From Lachnospira sp. UBA4285 (GTDB lineage: Bacteria > Bacillota > Clostridia > Lachnospirales > Lachnospiraceae): a stretch of 9,154 nt of DNA. This document shows positions 1 through 6,679 of this stretch, one piece after another. Below the pieces are notes generated by a model. It saw only the letters and a program-made list of their open reading frames with translations. It made no database searches and had not been told where the DNA came from. A program made the translations under genes and the position numbers. Location: assembly GCA_002394965.1 (NCBI GenBank), contig DGVL01000085.1:1-9154 (forward strand), in the 5' to 3' direction. Within the stretch, counting starts at the first letter, position 1. The number at the start of each line of letters is the position of its first letter.

Positions 1-298
1 CCTTGAACCAGAGCTTTGCGTGTTCCTTCTCGTTTTCCGCCGTCTTCAGGAACAGCGCTGCGATCTGCTCATACCCGGCCTTTTTGGCCACGGACGCAAA
101 GTATGTGTACTTGTTTCTGGCCTGCGACTCCCCGGCGAAGGCTTCCAGAAGATTCTTTTCCGTCTTTGTCCCGGCGTACGGGTTCTTCTTCTCCTCCTGC
201 ACGGCCACGAAGACATCCTTCTGATGGCACTTCGGGCACTCCTTCGGCGGCTCATCGCCTTCATACACATACCCGCACACTTTGCATACCCACTTCAT
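1..298 (-). CDS. Rubrerythrin with N-terminal rubredoxin domain (reverse rubrerythrin type), partial: 3' end outside window
   Basis: The first 99 codons are present, starting at ATG 298-296 behind AAAGGAGAG (304-312). Residues 1 to about 37 form a rubredoxin-like iron site, with CKVCG at 5-9 and CPKCH at 21-25, which gives four cysteine ligands. From about residue 45 a ferritin-like di-iron domain begins: E57 in GESQARNKY and the ExxH pair E90/H93 in ENEKEHAK fit the first half of the metal ligands. The remaining helices are beyond the left edge. Classical rubrerythrins carry the rubredoxin domain at the C-terminus, so this is the reverse order known from clostridia. There the proteins act in the cytoplasm as NADH-linked peroxide/oxygen reductases with partner electron carriers. 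The gene starts 68 bases after the MATE stop codon with no recognisable terminator between, so read-through from the pot operon is possible. The family call is firm; the exact subfamily is inferred from domain order. Confidence 0.93.
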   Translation of the reverse strand, partial: MKWVCKVCGYVYEGDEPPKECPKCHQKDVFVAVQEEKKNPYAGTKTEKNLLEAFAGESQARNKYTYFASVAKKAGYEQIAALFLKTAENEKEHAKLWFK

Positions 299-319
299 AG
301 TTTCTCTCCTTTCAAGACG

Positions 320-340
320 CATTTTCACGACATTTTTCAC
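320..340. repeat. Imperfect direct repeat with 11-bp period in the rubrerythrin leader
   Basis: On the plus strand CATTTTCAC (320-328) is followed after two bases by CATTTTTCAC (331-340). The two units are identical except for one extra T and are about one helical turn apart. They sit 22 to 42 bases upstream of the rubrerythrin start codon. The arrangement would suit a DNA-binding protein, but no known operator was recognised and the region is AT-rich, so chance is a real alternative. Confidence 0.4.
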
Positions 341-366
341 TATTTAATCTACCACAAACCCGCGGA

Positions 367-1785
367 TTATTCACGTAATTTTCCCCTTCTGGTCTTGCGG
401 TTCAGCAGCACGAGAAAGACCGCACCGCATATGACAAGTTCCAGGCACATGGCCGTCCAGACACCGGGCAGGCCCATGCGCGGCGCCAGGTAGGCGGCAA
501 GCGGAAGGCGGATGGCCCACAGGCAGATCAGGTTCACAAGCGTAGAGGTAAGCGTGTCGCCGCTGCCGCGGAACACACCCGAAGTGACAATAGCCGCCGC
601 AAACATCGGCTCGGCAAAGGCCTCGATCCGAAGAACAGACACAGCCATATCGCGGACTTCCGGAACCGGCGTGATGATGCCGATGATAAATGGCGCAAAC
701 CGGAACATCAGCACCCCGGTCCCGCTCATCACAAGCATCCCGAACCCGGTGGCAAGAAACGAAAGATGGCGGGTGAGATCTTTTCTGCCGGCGCCAGTCG
801 TCTGCCCGATGATCGTCGTCGCCGCTGACGCGATGCCGTATCCGGGCATGTAGCAGAGCGCCTCTGCCGTGATGGCAAAGGAGTGCGCCGCCACTGCCTG
901 CGTGCCCAGCGGCGCCACGATGCGGGTTGACACGACCTGCGCGCTGCCAGAGAGGACATTCTCAAGCCCGATGGGCCACGCGATCCGCAGCGCCTCGGAA
1001 AGCTCCTCGCGGTAGGAGAAGCTCTTCTCTTTTCTTCGCAGATGCAGCTTGTCCGAGCGGACAAGCAGAAAGTACAGCATGAAAACCATGCATGTGCACT
1101 CCGCCGCCGTGGTTCCAAGCGACGCCCCCGCCACATTCATGCCAAAGCCGGGGAGTGAAACGCGAAATCCCGCGAAGCTCACGGTCCTTGCCGGAAAGAT
1201 GAACAGAGCGTTGTAAAAGACGTCAAGCGCGCACATACAGATATTCAGAATGCTGGGAATCTTCATGTTCCCGCTGCTCTGCAGCATGCCCCCTGCGGTG
1301 TACTCCAGGATGAACGCCGGCAGTCCGATGCCGTAGATGAGAAAGTACGAGGAGGCCATGGAGCTGACCTCCGGAGCAGCTCCGAGCCATACCGGAAGCT
1401 GTCTGTGTATGGATATGGCAATCACCGCAAAAAAGCAGGACACCAGAAATACGGTGAGAAGCCCGTGGCGCACCAGGCTGCGCGCTTCCGCATCCTTTCC
1501 GGCACCGATCTTCTGCGCCACCTGGACATAAAAGCCCACCCCCACCGATGCGGCGATGCCGTTCACAAGCCATGTGGTGGAAGATACAATGCCGATGGCG
1601 GCAGAGCTCTCGGCCCCGAGATGGCCGACCATCGACGCGTCGATATACTGCATGATCACGGAGGAGAGCTGGGCGAGTATCGCCGGGATGGCCAGCTGAA
1701 CGACCATAAGAATTCTCTCCGTGCGGTTTAGCGATTCTCCCGCCCGCATCCGGGCGAGGAGATCGTGTTTCTTAACATCTGTCAT
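367..1785 (-). CDS. MATE-family multidrug/toxin exporter, 472 aa
   Basis: This is a polytopic membrane protein of normal MATE length with the family's two homologous halves, about 12 hydrophobic segments in all. The first half has P34 and Q39 in the first helix, DASMVGHLG at 49-57 and VAQKIGAGK at 89-97. The second half repeats these themes with STRIVAPLGTQAVAAHS at 286-302 and IIGQTTGAG at 325-333. RGSGDT at 406-411 is another typical MATE segment. MATE proteins export cationic or amphipathic compounds by Na+ or H+ antiport at the cytoplasmic membrane; the substrate here cannot be deduced. The ATG at 1785-1783 overlaps the potCD stop (1784-1782) as ATGA. Only a weak AGG lies in front, so translation probably depends on ribosomes finishing potCD. 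A second Met at residue 13 also lacks a Shine-Dalgarno sequence. Location as the last gene of a polyamine importer operon suggests, but does not show, a role in cation or polyamine balance. Confidence 0.93.
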   Translation of the reverse strand: MTDVKKHDLLARMRAGESLNRTERILMVVQLAIPAILAQLSSVIMQYIDASMVGHLGAESSAAIGIVSSTTWLVNGIAASVGVGFYVQVAQKIGAGKDAEARSLVRHGLLTVFLVSCFFAVIAISIHRQLPVWLGAAPEVSSMASSYFLIYGIGLPAFILEYTAGGMLQSSGNMKIPSILNICMCALDVFYNALFIFPARTVSFAGFRVSLPGFGMNVAGASLGTTAAECTCMVFMLYFLLVRSDKLHLRRKEKSFSYREELSEALRIAWPIGLENVLSGSAQVVSTRIVAPLGTQAVAAHSFAITAEALCYMPGYGIASAATTIIGQTTGAGRKDLTRHLSFLATGFGMLVMSGTGVLMFRFAPFIIGIITPVPEVRDMAVSVLRIEAFAEPMFAAAIVTSGVFRGSGDTLTSTLVNLICLWAIRLPLAAYLAPRMGLPGVWTAMCLELVICGAVFLVLLNRKTRRGKLRE

Positions 1786-3656
1786 GAACCTGATTTTATC
1801 TTTTTCCAGTAGTTGCTGTACATCCGATCCGCCTTCTCGCCGAGGTACACGAAGGTCTCGCAGCGGTCAAGCACTGACTGGTCCGGGAAGGCGATCGGCG
1901 AATTGCGGATCTGCTCGTCTTCTATTATCTCCTGCGCGGCGATATTGGGCGTGCTGTACGTTATGTATTCAAAGTTCTTCAGGGCGATGTCCGGACGGCA
2001 CATGAAGTTGATCCAGGTCTGCGCGTTCTGCGCGTTTTTGGCGTCTTTTGTGACGCACCACGCATCGATCCAGACATTCGAGCCCTCATCCGGAACCACA
2101 TAAGCCAGGTCCGGGTTTTCTCTGGCGCAGTAGATCGCTTCGCCGGAGTAGATGACCGCCATCGCCGCTTCATTGCCAATCATCTTGTCGCGGGCCTGGT
2201 CGATGACGTAGGCCTGAACAAGCGGCCGCTGATCGATCAGATCCTGCGCGGCCTGCGCGACCTGTGCCTCGTCGGTCGAGTTGGCGGAAAACCCGTCTTT
2301 TTTAAGTGCCACCATCAGGCAGTCGCGGATGGAATCCTGCATCAGAATCTGGCCGCTGTACTTCGGATCCCAGAGGATATCCCAGCTTGTAACCGGTTCA
2401 TCAACCATCTTTGTGTTGTAGAGGATCCCCACCGTCCCCCAGCAGTAGGGGACGGCGTAGCGGTTGCCCGGGTCAAAAGCCTGCGCCGACTTGTAGTACT
2501 GGCTGCCGATGTACTGCGTGGCATCCGGCATCGCGTCAAAGTCCAGCGGCTGAATCAGATCCTCCTGAATCAGGCGGCTTATCATGTAATCCGACGGACA
2601 GATGACATCGTACGCCGAGTCATCCTGCGCGAGCTTCGCGTACATCAGTTCGTTGGAGTCAAATTCGTCATAGACGACCTCTATGCCCGTCTCCTCCTCG
2701 AACTGCGTGATCACCGACGGATCGATGTAATCGCCGGCGTTGTACACGTAGACCTTGTTGCCGGCGTCCGAGAACACGCCTCCGTACAGCAGGCCGAGAA
2801 CAACGATCGCACCGGCGGCCGCGGCCGCGGTGCAGGCCAGGATCCGGTTCTTCACGCGGCGCTTCTGATAGTCTGCCTTTTTCCCCGGCGCGCCGCTTCT
2901 TTTCCGGACTCTTCCGGACAGAATCAGCACCGTCACGACCGCCGCGAAAAGAAGTGTGGACAGCGCGTAGATCTGCGGGTGCACACCGCGCTTCACCTGC
3001 GCGTAGATCATCGTCGAAAGTGTGTCAAATCCTGCACCCTTCGTGAAGTACGTGATGATGAAGTCGTCGATCGACATGGTGAATGCCATGAGAGCGCCCG
3101 CCACGATGGACGGCGCGAGCTCCGGCAGCACCGCTTTGCGGAACGCCAGGAAAGGCGAAGCGCCAAGATCCAGGGCGGCCTCGTAAGTCGAAGGAGAGAG
3201 GGATTTCATCTTCGGCCAGACATTCAGCAGGACGTACGGGATGTTGAATGTGATGTGTGCCAGCAGGACCGTTGCAAATCCCTGGTCAAAGTGCAGCGCC
3301 CGAAACAGCAGCATCAGCGATATGCCGGTCACGATGTCGGCATTGATCATCGGGATATTGGATACACCGGTGAAGAAGGCGCGACCCGGCCGGCGCATAC
3401 GGTACATGGCCACACATGTCAACGTTCCGATGAAGGTCGCTGCAAGCGTGGAGATCAGGGCGATCAGCAGCGTGTTGGCCAGCGCGTTCAGAATCGTCGC
3501 GTCCTTGAACAGGCTGATGTACCACTGGAAAGTGAAGCCTCCCCAGACCGTGCGCGACTTGCTGCTGTTAAAGGAAAGCACGATCATCACGGCGATCGGC
3601 AGATACATGAAGATGAGGATCAGCGCCATGTAGATCCTCTCGAGGGTCCTTCTCAT
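1782..3656 (-). CDS. potCD: Fused spermidine/putrescine ABC permease PotC and substrate-binding protein PotD, 624 aa
   Basis: Residues 1-250 are a PotC-type permease with about six membrane segments. The cytoplasmic EAA loop is EAALDLGASP from residue 159, ending in LP at 177-178, and contacts the ATPase. Residues 251-271 form a basic linker expected in the cytoplasm. Residues 272-291 are one extra membrane segment, and 300-624 form a PotD-type binding domain outside the cell. That domain has YNAGDYIDP (305-313), SNELMYAKL (334-342), PSDYM (354-358), PYCWG (403-407), VTSWDILW (422-429), W529/D531 and YSTPN (567-571), all matching PotD landmarks. The binding domain has no signal peptidase II site of its own, so it is held to the transporter by the fusion. 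The start is ATG 3656-3654 behind a strong AAAGGAGGAGG (3664-3674) and overlaps the potB stop as ATGA. The position equivalent to E. coli PotD Trp34 is Ala307, so ligand preference may differ. The fold and family are clear; polyamine specificity is inferred. Confidence 0.93.
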   Translation of the reverse strand: MRRTLERIYMALILIFMYLPIAVMIVLSFNSSKSRTVWGGFTFQWYISLFKDATILNALANTLLIALISTLAATFIGTLTCVAMYRMRRPGRAFFTGVSNIPMINADIVTGISLMLLFRALHFDQGFATVLLAHITFNIPYVLLNVWPKMKSLSPSTYEAALDLGASPFLAFRKAVLPELAPSIVAGALMAFTMSIDDFIITYFTKGAGFDTLSTMIYAQVKRGVHPQIYALSTLLFAAVVTVLILSGRVRKRSGAPGKKADYQKRRVKNRILACTAAAAAGAIVVLGLLYGGVFSDAGNKVYVYNAGDYIDPSVITQFEEETGIEVVYDEFDSNELMYAKLAQDDSAYDVICPSDYMISRLIQEDLIQPLDFDAMPDATQYIGSQYYKSAQAFDPGNRYAVPYCWGTVGILYNTKMVDEPVTSWDILWDPKYSGQILMQDSIRDCLMVALKKDGFSANSTDEAQVAQAAQDLIDQRPLVQAYVIDQARDKMIGNEAAMAVIYSGEAIYCARENPDLAYVVPDEGSNVWIDAWCVTKDAKNAQNAQTWINFMCRPDIALKNFEYITYSTPNIAAQEIIEDEQIRNSPIAFPDQSVLDRCETFVYLGEKADRMYSNYWKKIKSGS

Positions 3657-4477
3657 CTGTGCGCCTCCTCCTTTCTGTCCGTGATGCCGGAGATAACGAT
3701 GTTGATGATGACGAAGACCATCAGGACCAGCGACAGGCCGCTGCCCAGATTCCAGTCATAGGACAGGGTGAATTCCTGCTCGATGATGTTACCGATCAGC
3801 AGGATCTTTGACCCTCCCAGAAGCGTCGAGATGGCGAATGTCGTCAGAGACGGGATGAACACCATCGTGATGCCGGAGAGAATGCCGGGCACTGAGAGCG
3901 GCAGAATCACACGGAAGAATGTCTGTGCGGCCGTGGCTCCGAGGTCTCTCGCGGCGTTGATGACATTCTCGTCAATCGACGCCAGTGCATTGTAGAGCGG
4001 CAGGATCATGAACGGCAGAAAGTTGTACACCATGCCGATGATGATCGCGCCGGACGTATTGATGATATGGGCCGCCGGCAGCCCAAGAGACGTGAGGATT
4101 CCGTTTAACACGCCGCCGTCCTCCAGAATGGTCATCCACGCGAAGGTCCGCAGCAGAAAGTTCATCCACATCGGGAGCAGAAAGAGCGTCGTGACAAGCC
4201 CTCGCTCTCCTGCTCTGCCCCTGGCCAGAATCATCGCCAGCGGATACGCGAGCAGAAAACATATGGCTGTCGCCGCCAGCGCCAGGGCAAGTGCCAGACC
4301 GAAGGCCTTCGCCTGCTCCGGCTGCGCGATCGCGGCGATGTTGGCGAGCGTGAAATTCCCCTCCGCGTCCGTCAGGCCGTAATACAGGACCATGAAGAGC
4401 GGCACGATGATAAAGAGGATCGACCACACCAGATACGGAGAGGACTGCAGGACGATTGCCTTTCTTGACTTTTCCAA
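3653..4477 (-). CDS. potB: Spermidine/putrescine-type ABC transporter permease PotB, 274 aa
   Basis: This is an integral membrane permease of usual PotB length with about six hydrophobic segments, beginning with residues 15-33 and ending at about 247-265. The EAA-type loop that docks on the ATPase is NAARDLGATA from residue 174, ending in ILP at 191-193, with Asn in place of the usual first Glu. It should pair with the PotC half of PotCD to form the translocation pore. The start codon is TTG at 4477-4475, supported by GAGGAGG (4486-4492) eight bases upstream and by MEKSRKAI preceding the first membrane helix; no ATG fits better. It lies 15 bases after potA, and its stop overlaps the potCD start as ATGA, implying one operon and coupled translation. 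PotB-type permeases also occur in related importers for putrescine or other small cations, so the exact substrate is inferred. Confidence 0.94.
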   Translation of the reverse strand: MEKSRKAIVLQSSPYLVWSILFIIVPLFMVLYYGLTDAEGNFTLANIAAIAQPEQAKAFGLALALALAATAICFLLAYPLAMILARGRAGERGLVTTLFLLPMWMNFLLRTFAWMTILEDGGVLNGILTSLGLPAAHIINTSGAIIIGMVYNFLPFMILPLYNALASIDENVINAARDLGATAAQTFFRVILPLSVPGILSGITMVFIPSLTTFAISTLLGGSKILLIGNIIEQEFTLSYDWNLGSGLSLVLMVFVIINIVISGITDRKEEAHR

Positions 4478-4485
4478 CCGTTTTG

Positions 4486-4492
4486 CCTCCTC
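4486..4492 (-). promoter_or_regulatory. Shine-Dalgarno sequence fixing the TTG start of potB
   Basis: The minus strand reads GAGGAGG here, eight bases before TTG at 4477-4475. It immediately follows, and partly overlaps the region of, the potA stop codon TAA (4495-4493). A strong site compensates for the weak start codon. Confidence 0.8.
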
Positions 4493-5587
4493 TTACGCCT
4501 GAATGGCAGACGGCTCGTCTTCCGGCGAGATCGCCTCCTCGTCCTCGGATGCCGGCCGGTTCATCACCTGAATGTTGAACGGGTCGACCCGGATGTCCAC
4601 TTCTGTCCCCACTTCAAAATACTTCGTCGTGTGCACAAGCCACTCGAATCCGCCGGCCATAACCTCCAGCTCATAGTGCACGCCCTTGAAGATCACATGG
4701 CTCACCGTGCCGGGCATCTGTCCTTCTCCGCGCGGCACGAGCTCCACGTCTTCCGGCCGGATCACGACGTCGACCGGTTTCATGTCGCCGAACCCCTTGT
4801 CCACGCACGGGAAGTCCGTGTCCAGGATCCGCACCATCCCATCCCTGAGAAATGTAGCCCGCATCAGGTTGCTGTCGCCGATGAAGTCGGCCACGAAGGC
4901 ATTCTCCGGTTCGTTGTAGATGTCCTCGGGGCTGCCCTCCTGCTGAATGTAGCCCTGGTTCATGACGATGATGTGATCCGACATAGTCAGCGCCTCTTCC
5001 TGATCATGCGTGACGTAGATGAAGGTGATGCCGAGTTCATTCTTCAGGCGGATGAGCTCGTACTGCATATCCTGGCGCATCTTCAGATCCAGCGCGCCCA
5101 GCGGCTCGTCCAGCAGCAGCACCTTCGGTTCGTTCACGATGGCGCGCGCGATGGCGATCCGCTGCTGCTGACCGCCGGAAAGCGACTCCGGCATCCGGTT
5201 TTCAAAACCTTCCAGGTTCACCAGCTTCAGCGCGTAGCGGATCTTGTCGTCGATATAGCTCTGGGGTTTGTTCTTTATCTTGAGGCCGAACGCGATGTTG
5301 TCCGCGACATCCATGTGCGTGAAAAGCGCGTACTTCTGGAACACGGTGTTCAGCTGGCGCTTGTTCGGCGCGAGATCCGTGATATCCTCGCCGTCAAAGA
5401 TCACCTTTCCGCTGTCCGGCTTCTCAAAACCGCCGATGATGCGCAGCGTGGTCGTCTTGCCGCAGCCCGATGGCCCCAGCAGCGTGACGAATTCATTTTC
5501 ATGGATGACGAGACTCAGGTCATCCAGGATCATCTGACCGTCATAACTTTTTGACACGTGGTCAAGCCGGATCAGCTCTTTTTTCAC
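4493..5587 (-). CDS. potA: Spermidine/putrescine ABC transporter ATP-binding protein PotA, 364 aa, GTG start
   Basis: This cytoplasmic ATPase drives the PotB/PotC pore. From the GTG start the nucleotide-binding domain shows Walker A GPSGCGKT (38-45), Q-loop Gln84, signature LSGGQ (136-140), Walker B VLLLDEP (156-162), the D-loop around Asp167 and switch His194. About residues 240-345 form the TOBE-type regulatory domain typical of PotA and related importers; RPEDVEL at 277-283 belongs to it. The tail after residue 344 is acidic. An ATG-initiated frame extends 51 codons further upstream, to 5740, but that extension is unlike PotA and crosses the predicted promoter and hairpin. GTG 5587-5585 has GGAGGG eight bases upstream and gives the expected N-terminus (KKELIRLDHVSKSY), so it is preferred. 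It is the first gene of the pot operon, with potB 15 bases downstream. Confidence 0.95.
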   Translation of the reverse strand: MKKELIRLDHVSKSYDGQMILDDLSLVIHENEFVTLLGPSGCGKTTTLRIIGGFEKPDSGKVIFDGEDITDLAPNKRQLNTVFQKYALFTHMDVADNIAFGLKIKNKPQSYIDDKIRYALKLVNLEGFENRMPESLSGGQQQRIAIARAIVNEPKVLLLDEPLGALDLKMRQDMQYELIRLKNELGITFIYVTHDQEEALTMSDHIIVMNQGYIQQEGSPEDIYNEPENAFVADFIGDSNLMRATFLRDGMVRILDTDFPCVDKGFGDMKPVDVVIRPEDVELVPRGEGQMPGTVSHVIFKGVHYELEVMAGGFEWLVHTTKYFEVGTEVDIRVDPFNIQVMNRPASEDEEAISPEDEPSAIQA

Positions 5588-5595
5588 TTTTCCAT

Positions 5596-5601
5596 CCCTC
5601 C
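5596..5601 (-). promoter_or_regulatory. Shine-Dalgarno sequence fixing the GTG start of potA
   Basis: The minus strand reads GGAGGG, eight bases before GTG 5587-5585. An ATG in between (in GGATGG) is out of frame and meets a stop after two codons, so it is not the start. Confidence 0.75.
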
Positions 5602-5623
5602 GTATTCCCCGCAGGCCGCAGAT

Positions 5624-5648
5624 CCGGGGAGGCTGGCTGCCTCCCCGG
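5624..5648 (-). promoter_or_regulatory. Perfect 10-bp GC hairpin in the potA leader
   Basis: On the minus strand CCGGGGAGGC, a five-base loop AGCCA and GCCTCCCCGG form a perfect inverted repeat. It lies between the predicted transcription start (about 5665) and the potA ribosome binding site. No T-run follows on either strand, so it is not an intrinsic terminator. The 3' arm contains CCTCC, complementary to the GGAGG of the potA ribosome binding site. The 5' arm contains a GGGGAGG that mimics such a site. GGCCGCA repeats directly on either side (plus strand 5614-5620 and 5657-5663). A role in translation control is an inference. Confidence 0.6.
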
Positions 5649-5671
5649 CGCTTCCGGGCCGCACAGGATGT

Positions 5672-5699
5672 ATTATAAGTAGAAAATTCCCGATTTAAA
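5672..5699 (-). promoter_or_regulatory. Predicted sigma-A promoter of the pot operon
   Basis: The minus strand has a perfect -10 TATAAT (5677-5672). Sixteen bases upstream is TTTAAA (5699-5694), a 4/6 match to the -35 consensus. Transcription would begin near 5665, giving a leader of about 78 bases. It falls in the 160-base gap between the regulator gene and potA. I see no convincing terminator after the regulator, so read-through into pot is also possible. Confidence 0.65.
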
Positions 5700-5747
5700 A
5701 GACATAGCCGCGTAAGATATCCGTAAAACTTTAAGCGCAAGGCAGCT

Positions 5748-6671
5748 TCACCGGTTGCACCGGCGGTAATCCCGGGGCGTCATGCCGTACCTCGCGCGAA
5801 ACGTCCGGTTGAAATACGACAGATTCCCAAAGCCCGTCTGTGCGGCCACTTCCGTGACCGGCGCATCGGATATCAGCAGAAGTCTTGCCGCCATCGAGAG
5901 CCGGTAGCGGTTCATCCACTCTGTGAAGTGAAGACCTGTGCACCGGCGGAAGAAGCGGATGAAATGCGTCTGGGAAAATCCGGTGAGCTCTGCCATCTGC
6001 GCTATGGATATCTTCTCTGTCAGATGACTCCCGGCGTACTCCGTCACCTTCCGCAGCCGCAGAAGACTGCCTGCCGGAAGTGTCTCCTCCTCTTCCGACT
6101 CGTCCGGCAGGTTCTGCAGCAGCAGATAAAAAAAGCGCAGCAGATTCGCCTGCACCATGAGCTGCCAGCCTGCCGGCCGCCTGTCGCAGAGCACATCGGT
6201 CTCCTCGATGAGTGAAAACATCTTCTGCCTCACCGGCAGATCCCCCGTGACGAACGTCGGAATCCGCCTTCTCCCCGCCCCCGACTCATCCGGAAACAGG
6301 AACGGCGAGAGTGCCCGACTGATCTCTTCAGGTGTCCCCGGGCCGGCGAGAAGGCAGCGCCTGAAGATGATGTTCTCGTACTCCATCCGGCGCAGTCTTT
6401 CCCGTGCATTCCCCTCTCCCCCGCATGTGATCGCGTGAAGCTGTCCTGGCAGAATCAGCACAATATCACCAGCCATCACCTGCCGCTTCACCAGGTCCAC
6501 ACTTATCTCTCCTCCGCCTCTCTTCACGGCGATGATCTCCAGCTCATCGTGCCAGTGCAGCGGAACATCCGGGAAATCCAGCGGGATCGTGCAGGGGTAC
6601 ACGTTGTACGGAAACGCTTCCCTCGTGTGGTTTTTCTCTTCCTTGTAACCGTAGTACTGAAGTCCGTCCAT
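5748..6671 (-). CDS. AraC-family transcriptional regulator with N-terminal cupin domain, 307 aa
   Basis: Residues about 30-85 form a cupin-type sensor with HWHDE at 39-43, a hydrophobic strand around VLILPGQLHAI (71-81), and a fold expected to bind a small ligand. Residues 205-307 form the AraC double helix-turn-helix. The first helix pair is around ISIAQMAELTGFS (221-233). The second is around PVTEVAAQTGFGNLSYFNRTF (271-291), closing with the family's GMTPRDYR at 296-303. Length and layout are typical of sugar-responsive AraC regulators of Lachnospiraceae. The N-terminal QYYGYKEEKNHT segment resembles family members I recall, which supports the ATG at 6671. No Shine-Dalgarno sequence precedes this ATG and the predicted promoter lies almost on top of it. 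It is divergent from glgP with a 137-base shared region and lies upstream of potA in the same direction. Its ligand and targets are unknown. Confidence 0.93.
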   Translation of the reverse strand: MDGLQYYGYKEEKNHTREAFPYNVYPCTIPLDFPDVPLHWHDELEIIAVKRGGGEISVDLVKRQVMAGDIVLILPGQLHAITCGGEGNARERLRRMEYENIIFRRCLLAGPGTPEEISRALSPFLFPDESGAGRRRIPTFVTGDLPVRQKMFSLIEETDVLCDRRPAGWQLMVQANLLRFFYLLLQNLPDESEEEETLPAGSLLRLRKVTEYAGSHLTEKISIAQMAELTGFSQTHFIRFFRRCTGLHFTEWMNRYRLSMAARLLLISDAPVTEVAAQTGFGNLSYFNRTFRARYGMTPRDYRRCNR

Positions 6672-6679
6672 ATGTCAGT

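Noticed and set aside
341..366. Promoter for the rubrerythrin gene (TGGTAGATT or TTAAAT as -10)
   Set aside because: Only a weak extended -10 can be drawn and no -35 match is present at usable spacing.
20..493. 157-codon plus-strand open frame at the left edge
   Set aside because: It is antisense to the rubrerythrin and the end of the MATE gene, both of which have clear family motifs on the other strand.
2832..2850. Possible lipobox cysteine (C275 in ILAC) for the PotD domain
   Set aside because: The cysteine is at the beginning of the hydrophobic helix rather than at its end, so it cannot be a lipoprotein cleavage site.
2853..2855. Internal GTG start that would release a free PotD with a signal peptide
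   Set aside because: No Shine-Dalgarno sequence precedes it and the frame is continuous with PotC; possible in principle but unsupported.
2979..3761. 260-codon plus-strand open frame
   Set aside because: It is antisense to the PotC half of potCD and the end of potB, very rich in Arg/His/Gln, with no domain seen.
4631..5554. 307-codon plus-strand open frame
   Set aside because: It is antisense to potA, rich in His/Val/Arg from reverse reading of the ATPase, with no family features.
5624..5648. Leader hairpin read as an intrinsic terminator of the regulator gene
   Set aside because: It has no T-run on either strand and it lies downstream of the predicted pot promoter.
5588..5740. 51-codon N-terminal extension of PotA
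   Set aside because: The extension covers the predicted promoter and hairpin, resembles no PotA N-terminus, and the GTG at 5587 has an ideal ribosome binding site.
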